A DNA stretch of 64,000 nucleotides. Source: JBBRWV01 sp038248985 (GTDB lineage: Bacteria > Planctomycetota > Phycisphaerae > WQYP01). Every line of letters begins with the position of its first letter. Position 1 is the stretch's first letter. A program made the translations under genes and the position numbers. Location of the stretch: the NCBI GenBank assembly GCA_038248985.1, contig JBBRWV010000001.1:1-64000 (forward strand), in the 5' to 3' direction. Shown here one piece after another: positions 37,021 through 45,035 of the stretch. The notes beneath the pieces were generated by a model. That model searched no databases. It worked only from the letters and a program-made list of their open reading frames with translations, and was not told where the DNA came from.

Positions 37021-37035
37021 GAACAGCATACGAAC
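37009..37035. promoter_or_regulatory. Candidate LexA/SOS operator
   Basis: GTTC at 37009 and GAAC at 37021 make an inverted repeat with 8 bp between. A further GAAC at 37032 gives the direct repeat GAAC-N7-GAAC. Outer arms GTTTGTTCG and CGAACAAAC (37007-37015 and 37031-37040 region) are also complementary. The cluster overlaps the -10 box and start site of a mutasome operon that is SOS-controlled wherever it has been studied. The exact box for this lineage is not known to me. Confidence 0.55.
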
Positions 37036-37050
37036 AAACAAGGAATCCCC

Positions 37051-37823
37051 ATGCCTGTTCCCTCCGCCATCCTCCAAGATCCACGCTTCCAACTCATCAC
37101 CGCTGACACCTTGCCCCCTGCGCTTATTGAAAATCCTCTCCACCCCCAACCCCGCCAAATTCACGAGTGGTTTCTGGAAAATAATCTCCCCACCTCACCC
37201 ACCACCTCGCCTCCCACCTGGTTCCCCCCCTCCACCTCCTGGCCCTGGTGGCCCGCGAAGTATCTTTACCCCGCCCCGGACATATCCTCTGGATTGGCCG
37301 CAGATGTTGGCCCACCTTTCAAATGCTCTCCGATCCCGTGGCCCACAGCGCCCTGCTTCAACACAGCATCTTCCTTGACCCCGCCACCGATGATGAACGC
37401 TTCTGGGCCATTGGCCAGGCCTTCCGCTGCCCCGGCGTCCGCGTCGTGGTCGCCGATGGAGCGAACCTTTCCCCCACCCTCAGCCGACGCCTCCAATTGG
37501 CCGCCGAAGCGGGTCACACCGTCGGATTATTGGCCCGCCCCTTGTGGGAACAAGATGTCCCCTCCTGGGCCCACGCACGCTGGCTCGCGAAACCCCAACC
37601 CTCCGGGCTTGCCTCTTCCCCGGGCGCATCTTCCTGGCAAATTGAACTCCTGTGCTGCAAAGGGCACCCAGCGGGCCACGACGCTTCGCCGCAATGGATA
37701 TTGGATTGGAAATACGAGGTGTTCCGTGGAACAAATACTTTCCATCTTTCTACCCTCCTGGGATGTGGATCTGCATCAACGCAAATCCCCGCCCCCCAAA
37801 AATCCAGTCTTAAAATCGCGTAG
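37051..37823 (+). pseudogene. imuA: ImuA-like protein, coding frame broken at a C7 run
   Basis: The protein starts at ATG 37051 (MPVPSAILQDPRFQLITADTL) and reads RQIHEWFLENN, then continues in a different frame from about 37230 as HLLALVAREVSLPRPGHILWIGRRCWP to the end at 37823. The second part is RecA/ImuA-like: HILWIGRR (strand/Walker A position), QAFRCPGVRVVVADG, RRLQLAAEAGHTVGLLARP and WILDWKYEV. A single -1 shift within CCCCCCC at 37224-37230 joins the two halves. It may be a sequencing error, a true mutation, or slippage. ImuA helps ImuB and DnaE2 in SOS mutagenesis. Its 3' end overlaps the imuB start by ~98 bp. Confidence 0.7.
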
Positions 37824-39261
37824 GCCCGCCCTCCTTCTCGTCACCCCTCACTCACTACAGCAACGGGTGGCACGCTGCTGCCCGCTCGCCCGCCACGCCG
37901 GCATCACCCCCGGCATGAATCTGGCCGAAGCCCGCGCCCTCTGTCCCGTACATATCGCTCCTTTCGATCCCCCACGCAGCCGCAAAACCCTCGAACTTCT
38001 CGCCCAGTGGGCCCTCCGTTTCTCCCCCGTGGTCTCCGTTGATCCCACCCCCTGGGGCTACTACACCGACCCCTGCCCCGATGGACTCCTCCTCAATGTC
38101 ACCGGTGAAGCCCCTCTCTTTGGAGGCGAACCCATCTTGCTCACCGAAATTCGCACGCAGTTGCAGCGCCTTGGCTTTGCCTCACGCCTCGCTGTCGCCC
38201 CCACCGTCGGAGCCGCCTGGGCCATCGCCCATTTCGGCCCTCATTCCACGTCCATCCTTTCTCATGAACACCTTCAAAATGCCCTTGCTCCTCTCCCCGT
38301 TGCTTCCTTGCGGATCACCCCCGAACTCTGCACGGCCATGCGCGATGTCGGCATCGAATACGTTCGTCACCTCCTCGCGATCCCCCGGCCAAATCTCCTG
38401 GTGCGCTATGGTAAAGAATTGCTCCTGCGCCTCGATCAAGCCTTTGGACGCACTCCCGAACTCGTCACCCCCATTCACCCCACCGCCCCCCTTCAGGCCT
38501 CCCGCGTGTTTGAGGGACCCGCCATACAAATCGAAGCCATCCTCTTAACCGTCCAAACATTGCTCGAAGATCTCACCCACCATCTCCTCCAACAAGAAAG
38601 CGGTGTGCGGGGCCTCCGCCTAGAATTGCTTCGCGCCCACGCCCCACCCGTCTTTCAGGAATGGATATTGGCACGCCCCAGCCGCGATAAAAAACATCTC
38701 TGGGAATTGCTACGCACCAAAGTCGAACGCCTGCACCTCGGGTACGGCGTCGAAGCCGTGAAGATGACCGCCTACTGGACGGAAGCCATCCCCCATCAAC
38801 AACGGGATGCGTGGGAAACCGCAAATGACCATGACGAATCATTCGCCGCCTTGCTCGATACCCTCATCGGGCGCTGGGGTTCCAATCGCGTATTGTCCCC
38901 CCGCACCGTCGCCTCCCACACCCCCGAGGTCGCCCGCCAGTTTCGTCCCCTCACTGAAAAATCCGCCCCACCCGCCGACTTGGCCCTCCTCGATCGCCCC
39001 TCCGTCCTCTTTGATCCACCCGAACCCGCCGAGGCCTTTGCCCTCCAACCCGATCGTCCCCCCGTTTATCTCCGCTGGAAAGGCCAGGGCCATGAGCTCC
39101 TCACCGGCCAGGGCCCCGAACGCATTGTCACCGAATGGTGGGGTGCCCATCGTTCCAGCACCCGCGATTACTACAAAGTGCAAATCCTCGATGGATCCTG
39201 GATCTGGACTTTTCAGGAAGTGGAAACCGGACGTTGGTTCATTCACGGTCTGTGGGCCTAG
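37726..39261 (+). CDS. imuB: ImuB, Y-family polymerase-like mutasome hub
   Basis: The ~511-aa product begins LSIFLPSWDVDLHQR, the conserved first strand of ImuB, and goes on with PLARHAGITPGMNLAEARALCP, FSPVVSVDPTPWGYY, LLLNVTGEAPLFGGE and FASRLAVAPTVGAAWAIAHF, all typical of the Y-family-related ImuB. The catalytic acidic pair of true Y polymerases is not evident, as expected for ImuB. GTG 37726 is the only start that keeps the first strand; GAGGTG precedes it. The frame is open upstream to 37051 only because it is the first imuA frame. It overlaps the imuA end and stops 7 bp before dnaE2. Confidence 0.85.
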   Translation: MEQILSIFLPSWDVDLHQRKSPPPKNPVLKSRRPALLLVTPHSLQQRVARCCPLARHAGITPGMNLAEARALCPVHIAPFDPPRSRKTLELLAQWALRFSPVVSVDPTPWGYYTDPCPDGLLLNVTGEAPLFGGEPILLTEIRTQLQRLGFASRLAVAPTVGAAWAIAHFGPHSTSILSHEHLQNALAPLPVASLRITPELCTAMRDVGIEYVRHLLAIPRPNLLVRYGKELLLRLDQAFGRTPELVTPIHPTAPLQASRVFEGPAIQIEAILLTVQTLLEDLTHHLLQQESGVRGLRLELLRAHAPPVFQEWILARPSRDKKHLWELLRTKVERLHLGYGVEAVKMTAYWTEAIPHQQRDAWETANDHDESFAALLDTLIGRWGSNRVLSPRTVASHTPEVARQFRPLTEKSAPPADLALLDRPSVLFDPPEPAEAFALQPDRPPVYLRWKGQGHELLTGQGPERIVTEWWGAHRSSTRDYYKVQILDGSWIWTFQEVETGRWFIHGLWA

Positions 39262-39268
39262 GTGCAAT

Positions 39269-42200
39269 ATGCCCGAAATCCAGCATTCTAAAATCCTCCC
39301 CGACGTCACCTTCACCAAGCCTCCCCCCGCCGCCGTGCCCTATGCCGAACTCCAGGTGACCACCAACTTCTCCTTTCTCCGCGGCGGCAGCCATGCCGAA
39401 GAAATCATCGCCCGCGCCGGAGAACTCGGTTGTCGTGCTGTCGCCATCACCGATATCAACACCCTCGCCGGCATCGTCCGCGGAAAATCCGCCGCCCGCA
39501 AAGCCGAAATTCAATACATCGTCGGCTGCCACCTTCAAGTCCAAGCCGTCCTCGGAACCCTCACCTCCGTCCCCGCTTCCTTGCCCTATATCTCTTTGCT
39601 CGTATATCCCACCGATAGAGACTCCTATGGGCGCCTCTGCCGATTGCTCACCTTTGGCAAACGCCGCGCCGCCAAAGGCCAGTGCCATTTGAATCTTCAG
39701 GATGTCGTCGATCACCACCAGGGATTGCTCGCCGTCGTCCTGCCACCCCCGCTTATTTCTGACGCCTTTCACGAAATCCTTCAGACCCTCCAACACATCT
39801 TTGACGACGACCGCCTCTCCCTGGCCGCCTCCTGTTCCTATGACGGACACCACCATCACCGCCTGGCCCAACTCTCTGCCCTCTCTCAATTACTTTCCAT
39901 CCCCTTGGTCGCGACCAACGACGTTCACTATCACATCCCCCAGCGCAAACCCTTACAGGATGTCCTCACCTGTATCCGCCTCGGATGCACCCTTGACGAG
40001 GCCGGTTTCGCTTTGTTTGCCAATGCCGAGCGCCACGTCAAAGGCCCCGACGAAATGGCCCGCCTCTTTGCTCAATACCCCCACGCCATTCAGCGCACCA
40101 TCCACATCGCCCAACGCGCCGCGGGCTTCTCCCTCGACCAGCTCAAATATGAATACCCCGCCGAGATTTGTCCCCCCGGAAAAACCTTCATGCAGCATCT
40201 CCGCAACCTCACCTGGGAAGGTGCCGCTAAACACTACCCGGCCGGCCTCCCCGAGATCGTCCGCCAACGCGTTGAACATGAATTTGAACTGATCGAATCC
40301 CTCAACTACCCCGCCTATTTCTTGACCGTCAATGACCTCGTCGCGTTCGCTCGCTCCCGCGGAATTCTCTGCCAGGGCCGCGGTGCCGCCGCCAATTCCG
40401 CCGTCTGCTATTGCTTGGGCATCACCGCCGTTGACCCCGCCCGCTTCGATATGCTCATCGAACGATTCATCAGCAAGGAACGCAATGAACCGCCCGACAT
40501 CGATATCGACTTCGAACACGAACGCCGCGAAGAAGTCATTCAATATCTCTACCAGAAATATGGACGCGATCGCGCCGCTCTCACCGCCGAAGTCGTCACC
40601 TATCGCCGCCGCAGCGCCATCCGCGAAGTCGGTAAAGCCCTCGGCCTCTCCCTCGATTGCGTCGATCGCCTCGCCAAATCCGGCGACTGGTGGCAAGACG
40701 GCATCCTCGACGATGCTCAACTACACGCCCTGGGCTTTGACACCCAGAACCCCACCCTCCGCCAAACCGTACAACTCGCCAGCGAACTCGTCGGCTTCCC
40801 TCGCCATCTCTCACAACATGTTGGCGGATTTGTCATTAGCCAAAAACCCCTCTGCGAAATCGTCCCCATTGAAAACGCCGCCATGCCCGACCGCACCATC
40901 ATTGAATGGGACAAAGACGATATCGATGAAATGGGCATGCTCAAAATCGACGTCCTCGGCCTTGGAATGCTCACCTGTATCCGCAAAGCCATTGACTTGG
41001 TCAACCAATCCGATCGCCGCGCCGGTGGCCCCGGCATCCTGCAATATCACTCCATCCCTCCCGAAGACCCCCTCGTCTATGACATGCTCTGCCGGGCCGA
41101 TTCCGTCGGCGTCTTCCAAGTCGAATCCCGCGCCCAGATGACCATGCTCCCACGCCTTAAACCCTGCTGCTTCTACGACCTCGTTATCGAAGTCGCCATC
41201 GTTCAACCCGGACCCATTCACGGCGGCATGGTCCACCCCTACCTGCGTCGCCGCACCGGTGAAGAACCCGTCGTCTATCCCGATGAACGCATCAAAGCCG
41301 TCCTCGGCAGAACCCTCGGCGTGCCCCTCTTTCAAGAACAGGCAATGCAAATGTGCATCGTCGCCGCCGGCTTCACCCCCGGCGAAGCCGACCTCCTCCG
41401 CCGCGCCATGGCCGCCTGGAAACGCCAAGGCGATCTCATCCACCGCTTCGGTAAAAAAATGATCGCCGGCATGACCCACCACGGATACTCCCTCGAATTC
41501 GCCCAACGCTGCTTTCAGCAAATCCAGGGATTCAGCGAATACGGCTTCCCCGAATCCCATGCCGCCAGCTTTGCCTTGCTCGTCTACGTCTCTGCATGGC
41601 TGAAATGCCGACACCACGCCGCCTTCGCCGCCGCCCTCCTCAACAGTCAGCCCATGGGCTTCTATCAACCCGCCCAAATCGTCCGCGATGCCCAGGAACA
41701 CGGCGTCACCGTCCGGCCCATTGATGTCAACCACAGCACCTGGGATTCCACCCTCGAATATGATGCCGCGGGAAAAAACCCCATCCTCCGTCTGGGCATG
41801 CGCCTCGTTCACACCTTGCGCCAAACCGAAGCCCAGAAAATTACGGCGGCGGTAGCGCGGGCCGGACCTCTGAAAAACATGCTTGATTTATGGCGTTTCA
41901 GTGGTGCCCGCGTAGCCACTCTGCGCGCCCTCGCCTCCGCCGACGCTTTTGTCTCCATGAACCTGAATCGCCAAACGGCTCTCTGGTCGGTGGGCCAACT
42001 CAAGGATGCCCCCTTGCCCATGTTCGATGAAATGGACCCCCACGAGGACGCCGCGGAACTCCCCTTTATCCCCCCTCTCACCCGCGTCATTCAAGACTAT
42101 GGAGCCACCGGCTTGTCGCTGAAAGCCCATCCCCTCTCCTTTGCTCGCCCGCAACTGGATCTCCGCCATGTCACCCCCAACGGCGATCTCGCCGATGCCG

Positions 42201-42505
42201 CGCACTGCCCCCACGGACGAAGGCTCGTCGTCGCCGGCCTCGTCCTCGTCCGCCAGCGCCCCGCCACCGCCAGCGGCATCCTCTTCATGACCATCGAAGA
42301 CGAGACCGGCATCGCCAACCTCGTCATTCGCCCCGCCATCTACGACCGTTGGCGCCAATCAATTCGTCACGGCATCACCATCGCCGCCTGGGGAAAAGTG
42401 GAGCGCCAAGGTCAGGTAGTTCACCTCCTCGTCGAACGCGTAAACAATCTCGCGACCCTCATCCAAACCGACCCCCCAAAAATCCACACCCGCAACTTTC
42501 ACTAA
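39269..42505 (+). CDS. dnaE2: Error-prone DNA polymerase DnaE2
   Basis: This 1078-aa C-family polymerase carries out lesion bypass with ImuA/ImuB. An N-terminal PHP domain (YAELQVTTNFSFLRGGSHAEEI) is followed by the palm with catalytic EPPDIDIDFEHERREEV at ~412, YLYQKYGRDRAALTAEVVTYRRRSA, DIDEMGMLKIDVLGLGML at ~552 and the finger segment RAMAAWKRQG at ~715. A C-terminal OB fold follows (VAGLVLVRQRPATASGILFMTIEDETGIANLV). The PHP first motif reads ELQVT instead of ELHC-type, so a metal ligand is lost, in line with lack of proofreading. ATG 39269 follows AGGTG that overlaps the imuB stop; the longer open frame upstream is antisense-independent shadow of imuB. Confidence 0.93.
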   Translation: MPEIQHSKILPDVTFTKPPPAAVPYAELQVTTNFSFLRGGSHAEEIIARAGELGCRAVAITDINTLAGIVRGKSAARKAEIQYIVGCHLQVQAVLGTLTSVPASLPYISLLVYPTDRDSYGRLCRLLTFGKRRAAKGQCHLNLQDVVDHHQGLLAVVLPPPLISDAFHEILQTLQHIFDDDRLSLAASCSYDGHHHHRLAQLSALSQLLSIPLVATNDVHYHIPQRKPLQDVLTCIRLGCTLDEAGFALFANAERHVKGPDEMARLFAQYPHAIQRTIHIAQRAAGFSLDQLKYEYPAEICPPGKTFMQHLRNLTWEGAAKHYPAGLPEIVRQRVEHEFELIESLNYPAYFLTVNDLVAFARSRGILCQGRGAAANSAVCYCLGITAVDPARFDMLIERFISKERNEPPDIDIDFEHERREEVIQYLYQKYGRDRAALTAEVVTYRRRSAIREVGKALGLSLDCVDRLAKSGDWWQDGILDDAQLHALGFDTQNPTLRQTVQLASELVGFPRHLSQHVGGFVISQKPLCEIVPIENAAMPDRTIIEWDKDDIDEMGMLKIDVLGLGMLTCIRKAIDLVNQSDRRAGGPGILQYHSIPPEDPLVYDMLCRADSVGVFQVESRAQMTMLPRLKPCCFYDLVIEVAIVQPGPIHGGMVHPYLRRRTGEEPVVYPDERIKAVLGRTLGVPLFQEQAMQMCIVAAGFTPGEADLLRRAMAAWKRQGDLIHRFGKKMIAGMTHHGYSLEFAQRCFQQIQGFSEYGFPESHAASFALLVYVSAWLKCRHHAAFAAALLNSQPMGFYQPAQIVRDAQEHGVTVRPIDVNHSTWDSTLEYDAAGKNPILRLGMRLVHTLRQTEAQKITAAVARAGPLKNMLDLWRFSGARVATLRALASADAFVSMNLNRQTALWSVGQLKDAPLPMFDEMDPHEDAAELPFIPPLTRVIQDYGATGLSLKAHPLSFARPQLDLRHVTPNGDLADAAHCPHGRRLVVAGLVLVRQRPATASGILFMTIEDETGIANLVIRPAIYDRWRQSIRHGITIAAWGKVERQGQVVHLLVERVNNLATLIQTDPPKIHTRNFH

Positions 42506-42936
42506 AAAAAAATATCCTTCTCCCGCAGCGCCCGCCCATTCGTATCGACCACGCTTGCGGGGTACTCCGTCGTCGTCGCCCCCCCCCGTAGGCTCGCCAA
42601 TCTCCCGATTGGCCGTCATCGTCTCGTCGTCGTCGTCAGGCGACGGCGGTGCTGATGTCGGTGCTACGGACGGCCCAGCAGCAGAGTCGTCCGTTGAGGG
42701 AGACGTTCAAGACCCTGCCCTGCTGACGGTGAGCTGGGCGCGGAAGAATCCGGGAGTGCTGACCGATACGCTGGACAATACTGTTTAAGAGGGAGGGGCG
42801 GTAAACAGTTACGAATGTGTCCTGGAAGGGGGTGGGATTTGGCTTTCGTTTTGGGCGATCACTGGCCGATAGCTAGGCGTAGGTGCCCACCAGGTACCTC
42901 TGGCCGATGTCATAACTCGTGAGCAGGAAGTTTGTC
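42506..42936. other. Intergenic region with skew switch and C9 run
   Basis: This 430-bp gap has no gene I can support. It contains a C9 run (42579-42587), repeated GTCGTC triplets (around 42570 and 42625), and the point where the top strand changes from C-rich to G-rich. A 77-codon open frame exists (42555-42788) but has low-complexity Ser/Asp/Gly content and no ribosome-binding site. The last ~100 bp should hold the promoter of the following gene. Confidence 0.5.
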
Positions 42937-43554
42937 ATGTCGATTTTTCTGGATCAGTTGCCGCTCAAGTCGGAGAATGCTCCTGAAACGCTGGGGGATG
43001 CGTTGGAGCAGATACGGGGGCAGATTCCGGAGGGGCGGGTGATCGTGAAGGTGGAGCTGGACGGAAGCGCGGTGGAGGGGCCGGCGCTGACGGGGTCGCG
43101 TGGCACGACGCTGGCGGGGCGAGCGCTGTCGGTGTCGACGGCGAATCAGCAGGAATTGTCCTGGCAGATGCTGGGGAAACTGCATGCGTTGATACAGTGG
43201 TTGACGCCGCAGCATGGGGAGATTGCCAAGCTGCTGGAGACGGGCAAGACGGCGGCGGCGCTTGGGAAGTTGAGCAATGTGTTGTCGGCATGGATGCAGA
43301 TACAGCAAGCGTATGGCAACCTGGCGGAGATGCAGGGGATTGAGTTGGGGAAATTGATGGTGCGAGAGATTACGGCGGAGGCGGTGATCCAGGAGTTTGC
43401 GGGGCAGTTGCGGGAGATCCACACGGCGCTGCAGGCGCAGGATTTTGTGCTGTTGGGGGATATTTTGCAGTACGAGATGGATGGGGTGGTGGCGAACTGG
43501 ACGGCGATTTTGGAGTCGACGCTGGCGGTGGTGGGGGTGCCGGTGGAAAAATAG
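42937..43554 (+). CDS. Conserved hypothetical protein, helical
   Basis: The ~205-aa product is not recognised. It is soluble, has no signal peptide, starts MSIFLDQLPLKSENAPETLGDALEQIRGQIPEGRVIVKVELDGS (a short alpha/beta head) and becomes almost entirely helical after residue 80. The helical part runs through QQELSWQMLGKLHALIQWL and a long final helix AEAVIQEFAGQLREIHTALQAQDFVLLGDILQYEM. The last motif, with helices rich in L/A/Q and acidic residues, suggests a protein-protein interaction or chaperone-like role. ATG 42937 is chosen because CAGGAAG lies eight bases upstream; GTG 42919 is an alternative. Confidence 0.6.
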   Translation: MSIFLDQLPLKSENAPETLGDALEQIRGQIPEGRVIVKVELDGSAVEGPALTGSRGTTLAGRALSVSTANQQELSWQMLGKLHALIQWLTPQHGEIAKLLETGKTAAALGKLSNVLSAWMQIQQAYGNLAEMQGIELGKLMVREITAEAVIQEFAGQLREIHTALQAQDFVLLGDILQYEMDGVVANWTAILESTLAVVGVPVEK

Positions 43555-43649
43555 GGGCGTGGGGGTGCTTTAGGGGAAGCGTTTTGGCTACAATAGACGG
43601 TGTGTTTGCGGACAATTTGATCCGTTAGTTCCGTTTTGGAGCGAATTTC

Positions 43650-43958
43650 ATGCTGAAGTATACGCTGTTGGGACTGGTTGCAATGATGCTGGGGACGGCT
43701 TCCTTCGTGGCGACGGCCGCGGATGACAAGGCGACGACGACGTCGGGGCCGGCGACTTCGCAGGCGGCGAAGGTGGATGTGGGGAACACGAAATGTATTG
43801 TGATGGCAGAGGATGAGGCCGGGGACGGCACGGTGGAGTATCAAGGCAAACTGTATCACATCTGCTGCAAGAGCTGCGTGAAGACGTTCAACAAGAATCC
43901 GGAAAAATATGTGAAAGCGCTGGAAGCGGGCCCGGCCAAATACGGGGTGACCAAGTAA
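43650..43958 (+). CDS. Exported YHS-like metal-binding protein
   Basis: This 102-aa protein has a signal peptide (LKYTLLGLVAMMLGTASFVATAA, cleaved near residue 24), a Thr/Ser-rich linker and a single YHS-like module: NTKCIVM at ~47, YQGKLYHICCKSCVKTFNKNPEKYVKAL at ~64-91. The cysteines C-x..C-C-x2-C and the terminal N-P-E-K-Y are the YHS metal-binding signature. It is probably periplasmic and binds copper or another soft metal. Partner enzyme or transporter is not in the window. It is convergent with the pseudopilin gene. Confidence 0.8.
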   Translation: MLKYTLLGLVAMMLGTASFVATAADDKATTTSGPATSQAAKVDVGNTKCIVMAEDEAGDGTVEYQGKLYHICCKSCVKTFNKNPEKYVKALEAGPAKYGVTK

Positions 43959-43973
43959 AGGGAGTGAGGGGGC

Positions 43974-44747
43974 TCAGGGGCTGGGAAGCAGGGCATCGTC
44001 TTCTTCTTCGGAAAAGAAGCGGAGATGGGAGTCGATCGTGCTGGGGGAGACGCTGACGTCGTTGACGACTTCAGTGGCACCTTCGCCGTCGTATTCATTG
44101 TGGTGATAGAGGTTGGGGTCCTGCTGTTCGGGGAGGGATTTTGTTTTGATGAATTCGGCATGTTGATCGGTGTAGAGGACGCACATGCCAGCGCCGGCCC
44201 AGTTGGCGGAGAAGGAGCGGCCTTGTGCGTAGTCGGCGCGATCACCGAGGTAGACGCGCATCTGATCGATATTGCCGGTGCGTTTGCGTTCGTGATCGTA
44301 GCTGAAGGAGCAGTGCCATTTGACCGAGGCGATGTTGGAGGAGTCGATGGTGGCGGGTGTGGTGAGGGTAATTGGGACGCCGCCGATGTCGGCGAGGATG
44401 GGCCAGCCATCGGCGTTGAAGGCGGTGGCGGGCGTATCGGTGGTGTTGGTATTGATGAAGAGTTTGGGGGGGAGGCTGTGGAGCTTGGCGAGGAGGGCGA
44501 GACCGCTGAAGGCGCGGCCGTCTTCGTTGCCATCGGCGAGGTCGGTGGAATGGCGGTTGTCCCATTCAGAGGAATAGGTGGCCATGGCGATGCCAATGGC
44601 GTGGAGGTGGCCGAGGGTGGCGGTGCGTCGGGATTGTTCGCGGGCGCGGGAGAGGTAAGGGAGGAGGATCGCGATGAGGAGGGCGATGATGGCGACGACG
44701 ACGAGGAGTTCGATGAGAGTGAAGGCGCGAGGGCGACGGTTACGCAT
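43974..44747 (-). CDS. Prepilin-type N-terminal methylation protein (pseudopilin)
   Basis: This 257-aa protein has a type IV/type II secretion pilin leader: basic MRNRRPRA, then FTLIELLVVVAIIALLIAILLP, with the methylatable Phe at +1 and Glu at +5. An Ala rather than Gly sits at -1, which some prepilin peptidases tolerate. The C-terminal body (DGWPILADIGG, HCSFSYDHERKRTG, VLYTDQHAEFIK) resembles the H-x-G-G-x-N-x-L-Y-x-D-G-H-V type ending found in abundant planctomycetal pseudopilins. It is a single gene without neighbouring secretion genes, as usual in this phylum. Divergent from rpsA. Confidence 0.85.
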   Translation of the reverse strand: MRNRRPRAFTLIELLVVVAIIALLIAILLPYLSRAREQSRRTATLGHLHAIGIAMATYSSEWDNRHSTDLADGNEDGRAFSGLALLAKLHSLPPKLFINTNTTDTPATAFNADGWPILADIGGVPITLTTPATIDSSNIASVKWHCSFSYDHERKRTGNIDQMRVYLGDRADYAQGRSFSANWAGAGMCVLYTDQHAEFIKTKSLPEQQDPNLYHHNEYDGEGATEVVNDVSVSPSTIDSHLRFFSEEEDDALLPSP

Positions 44748-44835
44748 GGGGGCCTCGAATAAGGCGAATGGATCAACGGAACAGCCGGGAGTTTATCGCC
44801 AGTGAATTGTTAATGAAATAGATTTGCATGTAAAT

Positions 44836-44869
44836 GTTGGTTGCATTCCCGGGCGGGGTTGCAACCAAC
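44836..44869. repeat. 10-bp inverted repeat between pseudopilin and rpsA
   Basis: GTTGGTTGCA (44836-44845) and TGCAACCAAC (44860-44869) are perfect complements around a 14-nt G/C-rich loop. The repeat lies directly after a weak promoter-like pair (TTGTTA 44807, TAAATG 44831) and 166 bp before the S1 start, so it is either a repressor operator or a hairpin in the rpsA leader. There is no T-run. Confidence 0.55.
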
Positions 44870-45035
44870 GGTCGAGAACGGCGCGGGGGGCGCGACACGT
44901 AAACGAATGTATGGTGTAGCAATGAAGCGGACGAGGAGTTGCAGGCGCTTTCACACGGCGGATGCTTTGGGTACGATGTATCGCTTCGCGGCGGCAGGTA
45001 TGTCACCGCACAATGGTTTTCGCACAGAGGCATGT

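Noticed and set aside
38807..39268. Extension of DnaE2 upstream of 39269
   Set aside because: It runs through imuB in another frame; conserved DnaE2 sequence begins after ATG 39269.
42555..42788. 77-codon open frame after dnaE2
   Set aside because: Low-complexity Ser/Asp/Gly content, no ribosome-binding site and no similarity; treated as intergenic.
44841..45035. N-terminal extension of ribosomal protein S1
   Set aside because: Arg/Gly-rich, not S1-like, and includes part of the inverted repeat; ATG 45036 has a ribosome-binding site.
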